This document shows positions 42,201-54,200 of a stretch of 64,000 bases of DNA, in pieces. Numbering within the stretch: position 1 is the first letter of the stretch; each line of letters starts with the position of its first letter. Made by a program: the position numbers and the translations under genes. The stretch covers positions 29,762,396 to 29,826,395 of the forward strand of contig OW028580.1 of the NCBI GenBank assembly GCA_932294295.1, written 5' to 3'. The notes under the pieces were generated by a model that saw nothing but the letters and a program-made list of their open reading frames with translations, was not told where the DNA came from and did not search any database. The stretch is from Alitta virens (lineage: Eukaryota; Annelida; Polychaeta; Phyllodocida; Nereididae).

Positions 42201-45200
42201 AGACTGCGGACCAGCAAGCTACAAGTAGCAAGTAGTCTCACAGACTGACAACTAAGGCTAGACAAAAACACTAGCAAACACGCAAATATGTCAAGCGCAA
42301 TTGCGAGAATTTCACACAGCTTGCTGTCAAGTAAATTGACTAGTCAATTTCTATTTCGCACAAATGCAAAACAAACTGAGTAAAGACAATTTATTGAATA
42401 AAAGTTGCACCAGAATGTGGACCCGCCACTACAAGTAGGACTGTCACACAATATGACACCTGGTCGTGAAGGTGTTGGAATAATGAATGATGCTATTCCC
42501 AAGTAAACCAGCTGGCCACTAGAAGCACAAGCAGCAGGCTCTCAAATTGGCAAACTCAGAAAGATGAGCTGCTGATATAATGAGAACTACCAGAAATTGC
42601 AGTCAACAATGCCCTATGTCAATAGTCAATTAACAGAACTGTAGACAATTAACAGAACAGCGACATAGAAACAGACAGATTTGTAATGTAATTCTACAAA
42701 ACTGCTCCGACACAACCGACACAACAATAGACAAGACTAAGACAGTACTGAACAGACAATACACAGATTGTATATAAGCTTGTAAACTAACGCAACCTGA
42801 TAATAGAAACCAAAAACTTGGATTGTACTGTAACTCAACTCAAGAAGCTTGCAATATGGACTTGTTAGACAATGAAGTAATATAAATTAAAGTATACAAG
42901 CAGAGCAAATAGTCAACTAAGTCAGAAAACCAGGATACCACCAGGCCCTCCCCAGCCAAAAAAAAAGAAGTCAGGCCCGGCAACAAACCAAAATCTGATT
43001 AGAAACACTGAAATAACACCCCAAACAGTGTGTAAAACAATCGTACTGGCCAGCAACAATTCAAAATCGAAGCAGCCAAGTAAAACTGAAATACAACTAG
43101 TGGGAGTACTACAAACTAAGTAAAAAAGGTAACTAAAATTGCTACACAAATAAGACACAAAAATCTAGAAAGTGACAGACGCACAAATCTAGAAAGTGAC
43201 AGACACACAAATCTAGAAAGTGAAAATAAAGGAAAGAGAACAGTCAATGACTTACTGGCCAGCAGCCGCAATAAAATTGAGCATGCAGCCTAGCAAATCA
43301 AGACAAGTTATAAACAGAATAAACAAAAATGACAATACAGACTATGACAGTGTCAACAGACAGAACTGAAAGCAGACAAAATTATCGTAACTATAGTCAA
43401 GAACTAAGTCAGGACAGGAAACAATTAACAACAACTGCTAATGGAGCAACTGCAGGAAACTGCCAAATATAACTGCAGGACACTGATCAATATAACTGCA
43501 GGACACTGATAAATATAACTGCAGGACACTGACAAGCAGAGCACTGCCAAGCAGGTCGCTGAACAGTCACAGAAATATGACAAAACTGTCAGACAAAATT
43601 GAAAAGAAAAGTTCCAAAATATTGCTTATACAAAATTAACAGTCAGTGCTTGGGCAATAATTGAAATTAAATTTTACGCAACTAGTGTGACACTTCCCAA
43701 GCGTAAGCCGCACGTGACTGCCTGAGCTCACATGCACACAATAATTTTACTAGTGTGAAAATTCCCAAGCGTAAGTCGCACGTGACTGCCTGAGCTCACA
43801 TGCACACAATAATTGGACTATCAAAAATTGACTAACTGCCCAAGCAAATATACTGTCAATATATAAGGAATCACAACAGGCCTCTACCCAAACGAAAAAA
43901 ATGGGAAAGGGACAAAAAACCAACAAAAAGTTATCACAAAAAAATTGACAACTAGCTGAATAAATCGTACACAACACCTAGAACAGCCTGTCAATGCACA
44001 AAGCACAAACAGCTGAACCAGGTAAACCACCAAATCGATATGACAACCAAGAAAAAGGTCTATCCTACCATGCACCGCATGGTCAAGCGGTCAAAAACCA
44101 CGTGTGTAGAGAATGGCGACGCTAGAAAACGCACTAGCAGCGCCGAAAAAATCACAGCTCTCTCCAAAAAAGAGCCATGACAAACGTCCAAAACGCTGTC
44201 AAACAAGTGTCCAACGTCCAGAAGACTGTCCCTGAGACCCGTGCACTTCTGACACCACTGTAGTAAATTTATAGCGAGTTTTTGGTGCTTGTTGATATCC
44301 GTCTTGAACGTTCTACTGTCAGATTCCGAGTGAGCGAAGACCGGTCTGTGTAAAGAGCTATCAGCGCCGAATCACACCGAAGTGCCCTCTTGTGTATATT
44401 TACCACAATATTACAAAGTTATATTCCGCAGCTGACTGGAGAATTTGGACTGGTCTACCACAATCTGTCATATAATTCTACTTGAGTCAAGAATGTAATT
44501 TCTGGTATGCGACTATGCGTTAAAGTTTACAAATTTATGAATGACATTCGACCACCCTGGCTACTTACAGGTCCAACAGCAGAAGTGTTAAAAACAAGTT
44601 CATCTGTTTTCGCCACAACGCTTTCTGGGCAGTTAGGTATGATGGCTTGTTCACAGAGTAGACTTGTGATGTCCTCTCCTGCAAAGTCACAAAACAGACA
44701 TTAAAAAATATATATACAGCCTAATAGACACTTAAGCATGAATAAAATACAATGATTGACAATGCACTCACCTTCAGCTGCGGCAGTCCCGCCAGAACCA
44801 CTTCCTAAAAGCCAAAACAGAAACCATGGCAAAGCTAAACACCCATGTTAATGTCATTAGCATTTCACTCTTATCACAAATGAAATCATCAGCAAACAGG
44901 CACACGCCGTACACCTTTACATACCGTCAGTTCGTTCCAGCTCATAATAGTCGTAATCAGAGAAAGGCCTCCATATATTCCCCTTCACATCCGCTTTGGT
45001 TATACATGCAATGTTACATTGGCCATTGCCCACTCTCTCGCCATATTCAATTGACTTGCATTCATAAACAGTCGCCTGTAGTATAAAATCCCAAGGATCC
45101 ATTTCAGAACTCCACAGTAATGTAGGTACAATTATATACTTTGTCCAGAACTACAAATAAATTTCAAGGTTCACAACTTACGGCCAAGCAAAGTTTCTTG

Positions 45201-48200
45201 CACTCCTCAGCAGAGGTCACCCCAAATAACTTTTCCTCATTTCGTTTTACTATGGCCCATCCAACAGTCTTCTTCCAAATTATTTTTCCTGTTCAGAAAC
45301 AACTTACATTATTCACTGCGACTAAAACTCGAGTCATTATATACAAAATTATCAAGTATCTGGTCGTTTGATCCTTAAACTTTCAATTGATACTTTAATG
45401 CCTAAGACGTTACCTTCAACAGTCTTCTTTTCAGGTCGGCAAGGCTCAAGGTCCATATCAAAATGACAAGTGTCATTGTCATTGACTTCCGCATCATAAC
45501 ATCCGCACAGCATTTTCCCACTTTCCTGAGACGTCAAGGCATCACTTGGGCCAGCACAGACGCCATTGTAAAGTGACTCCTCATCAGTAACCCTGCATAT
45601 AGATGATTTTTGAAATTTGGTGTTTGTCAGCAATGTCCTAAAGCTGTCAAACAGTCTTTACTAAAACATCCACTTTCATTTACAACTGAAGACCAAGGTT
45701 GATGTAACATTTGTGTGTGGTAAAACTCACCTCCAGTCCAAACTGAATTCATCAGGGTTGTTTGATCCTGTTGGCAACCTAGTTCCATCTCGTTTGGTGA
45801 AATCATCAGCTGAATCACTATTATATATTCCACAAAGACCTATCAAGTAGAAACATGTCCTCATGACTATTGCAATTAAAGGGTTAATGGCAATGCGTCT
45901 CAAAATAAGAATTATGAAAACAGGACAATCATAATCTATGCATTCACCTTCAGTATTCTCGAAGTCAACGGGCCCTGGATACACCCACACATTAATGAAG
46001 GGCTGGTTCAGATTCACCACACGAGCTTGTTTCCTGACAACGACATATCCACCAGTTGGAAAGAAAATCTGGAGAGCAATGTGAAGAATGTGCGAGCCAC
46101 AAAAAAAAAGAATAGATTGGCATAGATGAGCCAAATGTCTATCGTCACATTTTAGTTCATTTATTGAATCTTACTTTTGTTTATTTCTGCTTTTTATGTA
46201 TGCATTTTGTTTTAAATTTTTTCATACTATATCGTACTATTTGATATACTGTTTGAATGGGACATCTGCAAAACAGCTGTGCTGATGATGCAACCCGTGT
46301 AAATAAATAAGAAAATCATAGGTTTAAAACGCTTATTTGCACACCTTATATTCCAATCCTTGGTTGTATTTTGCAATTTTGAAGCCATCAGAAAGAGGAC
46401 CGTTTTTGAAGACCTTGATTGTAAAAGGACGGACGTTTGGGTTGGCAGGACTTGGGGAGCACTGGTCAATGAGGAAGACATCATCGTCGTAGTGGACGGC
46501 AACACCACAATTGCAAGTTGCATAGGCAATGGCAAGGTTGGGACACGGCAAGAAGAACACATGCACCTGAAAATCATTATGAGGTCATCAGCATGCGGTC
46601 AATGAATCATATACAGCTATCTCCTTGTTTATCATCAGGCACTTGGGTTATTTTGCTATCAAATGTGGGCAATTACAACCACATGAGTAAGAAAGCCTCC
46701 TTTTAGATAGTCTTCATTGGAGTGAAGATAATGTCAGACCGGAAACTACAACTTAAAGATGATCTTTAAGCTTGGAAGCAGGGAGTGTCACTTTTCTGGC
46801 ATCTTTAATTTCATATGTTAGGCAAAAGCCTGGGAACATTTCACAGCCAAAGTTTTAACCTGATGTTTAAAATTAACTGGATTGCTTGTTGATACATACG
46901 GCAATGGGTAAGGTTGTGTGTCTGTAAAAGACGAACTCCCCTTCAACCATGGCATCATAGTACCTGGAAATAATATAAAAGATCCAAATGACTCAAGTAC
47001 GACAGATGTGGTCAGTGACTGACATAATTCATTTTCTTTCTATATTTAAACTTACGCCTCATCAAATGTAGATATGTGTGGATCATTGTGCGACTCACAA
47101 TATGCAGTTTTGTCTGTATCAACAATAGTAGTCTGAAACAAAACGGCAAAACTTTTCATTAGACGAAAAGATTTCACAACAACATATGCAGGGTACAGAC
47201 TATGATTTCCCCTCAGCGCTTAATGAAGTCAAATGCGGCGATTTCAATGTAGTAGTGAACATATAGTAATTCCTGTTAAATCTTATGCTACATTCTCACG
47301 CATGGGTTGTGACCATTTTGGACTCTTTATTTATTTCTTGCTCTGCCACCAAGATTGTTACTCATTCCTGATAGCTTGCCAACCCTTATTGCTATTGCCC
47401 TGCTCTGAGCATCCCCGAGTGCCCTCATATATATTGTTGCAAAAGTGGAAGAGTCTGCAGAGGACACTGAGGTGAGCATAAAACAAGGTTTTTCATCAAT
47501 CCAACCACTTGATGAGTAGCCTTAAACGATACAATTTAATGCCATGCACATTATAAAATAGCATGCCTTCCTATCGATAATTTATTGATATTTCAATGCT
47601 TCAAATAATAGTGTATATATATGTATAATTTTTTTATTTTTTTCACAAGGTGGCTCCCTCGACAGCGGCAAACTTATTGCCTTAGAGGGAGGAGTCTCCT
47701 TGCTCCACTCTAAGAAAATATTTCATTTGTATAATATGTAATTACTGTTATGCACTATTTAGGAGCCAATACAAACTGTGTCATTGTCATTATCAACACA
47801 GCAGCTAAACTGGATATGGACTTACCTCCATGGATGCCACAACCACGCTGTCTCCCCCAGCAGCCACACACTCTCTGGAGACCACCAGATTTAATGTCTG
47901 GTCTCCATCAATCACACCATCCATGGTTGCTTTCACCACAAATTTGAACTCTTGCTGCCAATTAGAGTGGTTGATCTCAAAGCCACACTGCAGGTATTCA
48001 TCCCCACTTGGTCTCTCCACAACCAGTTGTGGTAGTACCGACCCTGACACTGAAAATTGTAAGAATGACAATGATTTTCACTTTCATTTAGACGATATTT
48101 ATGATAAAATATTATTTTTATTCTACTGCAGCCACCAACCAAACAACCAAACACATATAGCTATCCATCAATGGCAGCTAAAAAAAAAAATATAAATTGC

Positions 48201-51200
48201 TATTGTTCAATTTTGTTGATTTTGTATATATGTAAATATATCTATAATATATGCATATATTTTTTATGTTTTTCATAAATTGTATATATCTGATATTTCA
48301 TGATTATTTTCACCACACACTTAGGCTTATTGAACTGGACATAAAGGTTATCATAAACCTGCACCCAGAATTAAACAATACTATATTATTTTATCCCAGC
48401 AAAGTCTCATTCAATTATGAAATCTCCTGCTAGTAATGACCCTGACACGGCAAAGTGACAAGTATATTTACTCTTTTGGTTAATATGATACAACACCTCA
48501 TTCTATCACAGCAAAGTTTCTCTAACCCGAAAAAAATGACCAATCAGGAAAAAAGAGCGTCTCTGCACACTTACTATTACAGTAAACGCTATCCTACATT
48601 AAAGACACATGGCATTGCTTTTTAACGAAAAAAAAATGAAAATAGTTTGTCTTGAAAACAGCAAATTTGCATACTCTGGTCACATGGCTCAAAAACAACC
48701 AATAACATTACCCCTAGTCAAGTGACCCACTCCATATTGAATTTTCATCAAGAACAAAAGTTACAACACAGGTTCGTCTTCAAAATATATTAATTTTGCT
48801 TTTCTTGATATTGATGAGTATCAGTCAAAGGAATCTCTCAGGGGCACTTACCCGGACAGTACAGGGGGGAATTCTCGGTGGCAAGAAAGGACATTTTGAT
48901 TGAACAGTCAGGTTCTTCCACACAGCATATCACAGCAGGAGGCATGGTTGCTTTCAAGGTAATCACTTCAAAATTCTCCCCTTCAACCAGTGAGAGTGGA
49001 CGCGCATCCAAAACCTTCCAAACAACATAAATCATCAAGTATGATTAAAAGGGCATTGACCTTTTGAGGCCCTGTTGGTTCTGGCCAACAGATAAGTAAA
49101 CATTAATTCTAAAATTAGTTCGGTGACCCCCTAATTTTTTCTCCATATTTTTGCTTTATATGACAAAACACATAAAATGAACTTATTTTAAAGGGATTCC
49201 TATGTCAAAAGTTCACGGGTATTTAGCCACCTTAAAAGGGCATTGGATGATGGAATGCAACTACTTTGAATTAAATGCAGTTGTCCTCACCTTCACTTCT
49301 GGTTTCAGTGAATTGCTCTTCCTTGGGCAGCTACGTTGACGTGGCACATCACAAAGCTCCTCATAGCAAGTCCGTAAATAAAACTGAATCTGAAAATACA
49401 ACGACAAGCATTAGAAGAGACAATACTTGTCCTTATAACTAGGAGCCTACATTGGCGGTAATAACCTACATTTGTGTGCATATTGCAGGGAGTTAATGCT
49501 ACTTAATCGCCATGCTGCAATATCCAAATGTCATATGTCGAGCAAAATCTTCGTAATACTCACCCCAGCTGTCACATTCACTTCCTCTCTATCCGCAGCT
49601 GTTAAAACAGCCAGGGAATGAATGCTTTCTGGATTTTTCACCGCGATAAATCTGGCCAGGAAGGGATTGTCACTTGAGCCCTCATACCATTCTCCATAAT
49701 AACGTACACGGGTGTCATTCAGTACAGGGAACTCCGCTTCCAGAGTCAAATTGGCACCTGTGATGAACTGGCCACCCGTGTCAGTGATACGCAAGACGGG
49801 ATCTGCTTTGACCAGGGGATAAGCTGCAACCATGAAAAAAATTAAAACATAAGGGAATTTTACCTCATTCCACAAGGGCTAATGTTATTCATTGTAACTG
49901 GTGATTTTATACCAGTTGTAATCCAACAATCCAACAGGGATTCCTCAAGGTCCCTCCAGTATTACTACATCTTATATTTCATTGAAACTTCCATCCAGTT
50001 CATGCAAGTGGCATATTCAACAGTCAACACTAATGCCTCCTTTCTTTGATTAATCATGTTTATCTATGGAAGAATGTCTACTGCCTTTGCTGAGGAAGTC
50101 AGTGCTACGTTCTGTAGTGCGACATGTTGCTTATGACGTTTTGGAGGTTTACTAGAAATGCCGTGCATATGAAATGCAAAATATGTGACTCAGTCTGACA
50201 AAGTGCACTGTGCTAGCACATTTACAAGTACTTGTTTTATAATTAGACTGAAGTCATAAATCAAATGCTACTTGCGCCAAGGTCTGTGTGTCAAAACTGG
50301 TTTTTCTACTCGATGATACAAAATAGTCTTTAGTCCATACAGTTAATTATGTAGTGACCATTTGTTTTGTATTGACTATATGAACACAAGAAATGCTCAG
50401 TGATCCTTACGTAACAATCCTATGTAGTCCTCCGCAATAGCATCTGCATCTAACGAAGTTTTGAAGATACGTAATCTTGTGATTGCGCCCTGGTAGACCA
50501 ATAGGTCATCACCTTCAGTTGACCCAATTCTAATTGACCCCTCCGTGGCAAGTTCTCGTTGACCAAACATTTTAGAGCCAATCTGTCAGAAAATACAAAT
50601 TACACTGTATGTACTGAAAAATTTTCTGATGGGCTTGAGACACAGGCACTAGCAGGTATTTAGAACTGTATACAGGAAACTACAATATTCAAATAGTGGA
50701 TTTTCATGGAAGTTTCTCTATATTTCCACCATACTGCAATTCTATTGGCTGAAAAAGTTTCTGCCCTTGGCTGTGATGGGCTGAAGCAAAGTGCATCCTA
50801 GCAGCAGTATTTTTAGTGCATTTTAATGTATATTTGACATCTTATCATTCAGTTTTCTGTTATTTCACTGAGATTATTACATTAATGGAATCAATAAGTT
50901 ATGACCTACTATGTCTGAAAAGCAAAATGAGTAATAAGAGGGGAAGAAAGACTTATGTCTTGCTGAATTCAGGGCTGCTCAGTTATCGCCAATGCAGGTG
51001 ATAGACAAATCAGCCTCAAGAAGCATTAAATCATCCTTAATATCCAGATATACAAACAATAAAAGTAAATGCATTTTTAAAGTTAATCCTCAAGTACAGA
51101 TTCAGAAAATGGAAAGAACTGCAACTGATGCATCTCGCCTGTGTACCTCAGAGCCATTCACATAAAGTTTAGCAACACCACTTTCAAAGTCGTATGTTGC

Positions 51201-54200
51201 AGCCACAAACTGCCATTGATTCCTGACCACCACATTCTTGACGAACAAAATGTCATCAAAACTGGATGCAGAAGACCTTTGGGTCACAGTAAATCTGAAA
51301 AATAAATTAACTAAACTTAGTGAACCACATGATATCAATAATACTATGTGACCAGATATCTGACAGCTACCAATTAAATCAGAAAAAGGTCAGACTAAGA
51401 AATCATATAATCTAAATAATATTTACCTACCAATTAAATCAGAAAAAGGTCAGACTAAGAAATTATATAATCTAAATAATACTTACCGCAAGCCATCATC
51501 CTGATATAGACCAAGACATACGCCCTTCTGCCCACCACTAAAATAGGTCACCAAGGGAGCATTTATTCTACTTGTAGGTTTGATGGCAACAGAAATTGTG
51601 ATCGATTTCCGTACGTCTAAGGATGCAACTTCCGAAATGCTGATGTAACTTGAAGACTGGCCCTAAGATAAGTAAAAGACACTTTCCGTTAATTCCTGGA
51701 AAATTGTGATGAGCATGTGATGAGGCACACAATGTAGAATATCATGCAACATGAAATGGGGAGGAAATGCACATCAGAGGTCAGTGCCACCGAAGCAGAT
51801 AACCAGTTTGATGACGTCATCACTTAATGTACACAAGAAAGACATCACTGAATTGATGAGGTCATCAGCTTCGGTGGCAGTGCTGCCCTCTGGTAGTCTC
51901 CCCATTGACAAGCAATGCAAACCTTGAGGTGCACTGCGCCTTCCTCAGAGCCATCAAAATCGGATGTAATCTCATAATCAAACGCTTCAGCGAACAACCC
52001 ATTGCCAGAGATATCCAGCATCGTATCACCATCACTGTGGCACAGGTCCAGTGGAAAGAAGGCATCTTTGGGTTTAGCTTTAAAACAAGTATAGAAAATA
52101 ATGACAACTTAATGCTTCATTACCATGTGGTAGTTTGAAAGTGATGCAAATATAAATAAATATTAATTCCCTTATTAAACGGCCAGACAAGGCTCTCAAT
52201 GCATCCTACATCAAATCCATTTCTATTTTAACATTCCCAACTTCAGACTAAGTGGAGCTACATCATTTCATGTTTAAAATTTCATCATATATTGTACCTT
52301 TGTGACTAGGCAACTTTGTCACTGTCAAGCATACAAGCAGTAACTTTGTCGTTCAAGCGCACAAGCAGTTACTTTTTCTTTTGCGCACAAGCAGTTACTT
52401 TTCTTTTGCCTACCTTAGATTGTGTTATACAATACAACGGCATTGTCGCTTATTCAGCTGGCAATGTTAATCCAATCCACTCACCTGCAGAAACTCTGGC
52501 CACCAAGGCAGCTGCTTTCTTAGCTCTTCCAGAGACACCAGAACGTTTTGTACCCACATTTATATTCGCATCTCGAATGTCGGCAACATGGACAAGCGAC
52601 ATTTGTGACTGACGAATCCCACAACACAGCCCATCACCTTCTGATGTTTCGATTGGGATGATACCAAACCCATGGTACTCCTAAAACGGATAATAGCATA
52701 GATTTAATGTGAAAAATAAACTTAATCTATCAAAACCAGTTATCTTAACTACTGAATGGAAAGAAAGTTATCTAAAAATCAATTAGTACAATATCAATTA
52801 TGTGAAACAGGTATTTGAAAAAAAAGAATAGATAATAATGAAAGCTAAGAAAATCGAATTTCACACGCAGAAGGTACAAAAAATGTTTCAATAATTGCAA
52901 GATAAATCCTTATGACAGTACTTAAGTATAACATTTGCAGGTATCGTAACAGATTTCTACACATATTGGCCATAAAACCTCAATTAAAAAAAAAACTCAT
53001 GAAGCAACAAAACACTAGCCGGGCTCCTACCTCATCATAATGAATTCCCAAAAGATCACCCTCTTTGGCATACACCACGTCCTTTTCAATTGTTATTTTC
53101 TGCAAACCCAGTCCAGAAATACACCATGACATTCCATTGCAAGAACAATAGCAATTTAGGAAATTAATATTCAAACATATCATTCTATTGTAATAAGATT
53201 TGTGATAAATTCTGAAGAACAGTGACATTCAATACTGAAGCACACTATTGGGTTTTGGGGCCAATCAAGCCATGCTATTTACTTTTATTTGCCCTCCTTG
53301 AGTAGTTGACCCTGGTCAAGAGCTCAGTTAACTCATACGACAGGCGCCGAACATTATCTTAACCTTGGGCAGAAGTAACAATGAAATAATATTTAGGAGT
53401 CACTCCTGTGTCCTGGTTATTAAACGCCAAAACATGGACACAAACTGTAGGCCTGTACAGCAGCAACAATTAACCTCAAACATTTGGCGAAAAGATTTCA
53501 AATTAATTTGTGTGACTTACCTGGACCCCGGTTGAAGTGACTTCAATGGAGTTCTTTCCTATTAGGACATAATCATTGCCTGACGGTCGCCAAACATCAA
53601 CGAACAATCTAGCACGAGGTGGACCTTCAACAAAATTCAGCAGAATCAATCAAACATGCACAAGTGTTGAACTGAGAGCGCTTTTCAATGATCTTGGACT
53701 CATAACCTGATACACATCATTATAGTCACATGAATTTGTTTAGATATTAATTTTCACTGCACTGAACGTGTAAGACACCAACAAAATTTGTCTTGAACGA
53801 CCAATAAAATATCTTATCTAGTCCAAAAAATTACTTCAATCGTTACATGTTGACGCTGTAACTGCCTTTTCACTCAGTTTCGGAAATCTTAAATGAGCAG
53901 TGCCCTATCAGTTACAACATCTCAGGCTTTCAATGTACTTATCTCTTCATACAAGATAACCCAGAAATATGATTTTCAATAAATCAACACTTGTGGCCAT
54001 TGGTCCACTGGAGATTACCATTAGAGTTAATTCTCTCGATAATCTCATAGATAGAATAGAATAGAAGATATTGTGTTGCTGTTTGACCTTATAATTACAT
54101 CAAGACAGAGAGCAGCATAAAAAGGTCCTATATCTCACCTTGGTCAACCCACCAATAAGCAGTTTTGAAGCCCCAACAGGACACCGATATGGTCCTCACG

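Larger units (their letters stand above)
36135..44407 (-). mobile_element. Full-length LTR retrotransposon without pol (non-autonomous)
   Basis: 8,273-bp element in one intron of the giant gene, same orientation as the gene. It has 149-bp LTRs at 36135-36283 and 44259-44407, both TG...CA, differing at two transitions. ATAT flanks both ends (36131-36134 and 44408-44411). A tRNA-Leu-type primer site and a purine-rich tract sit in the right places. The 2.2-kb leader is followed by a Gag-like reading region from 41997 to 36952. No reverse transcriptase, integrase, RNase H or protease motif was seen, so movement must have depended on another element. The reading region is interrupted by in-frame stops and frame changes. 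Resembles large non-autonomous (LARD or TR-GAG type) elements; family not assigned. Confidence 0.88.

Noticed and set aside
43160..43540. CRISPR-like array
   Set aside because: Repeats of 23-24 bp are directly adjacent with no unique spacers, and this is animal DNA.
36135..44407. An endogenous retrovirus with envelope
   Set aside because: No pol, no envelope-like frame, no signal or membrane segment; only Gag-like and unknown pieces are present.
35998..44568. Boundary between two separate VWDE genes at the LTR element
   Set aside because: Exons on both sides are in matching phase 0, and together they rebuild the same VWD-tail order seen in units B, D and E.
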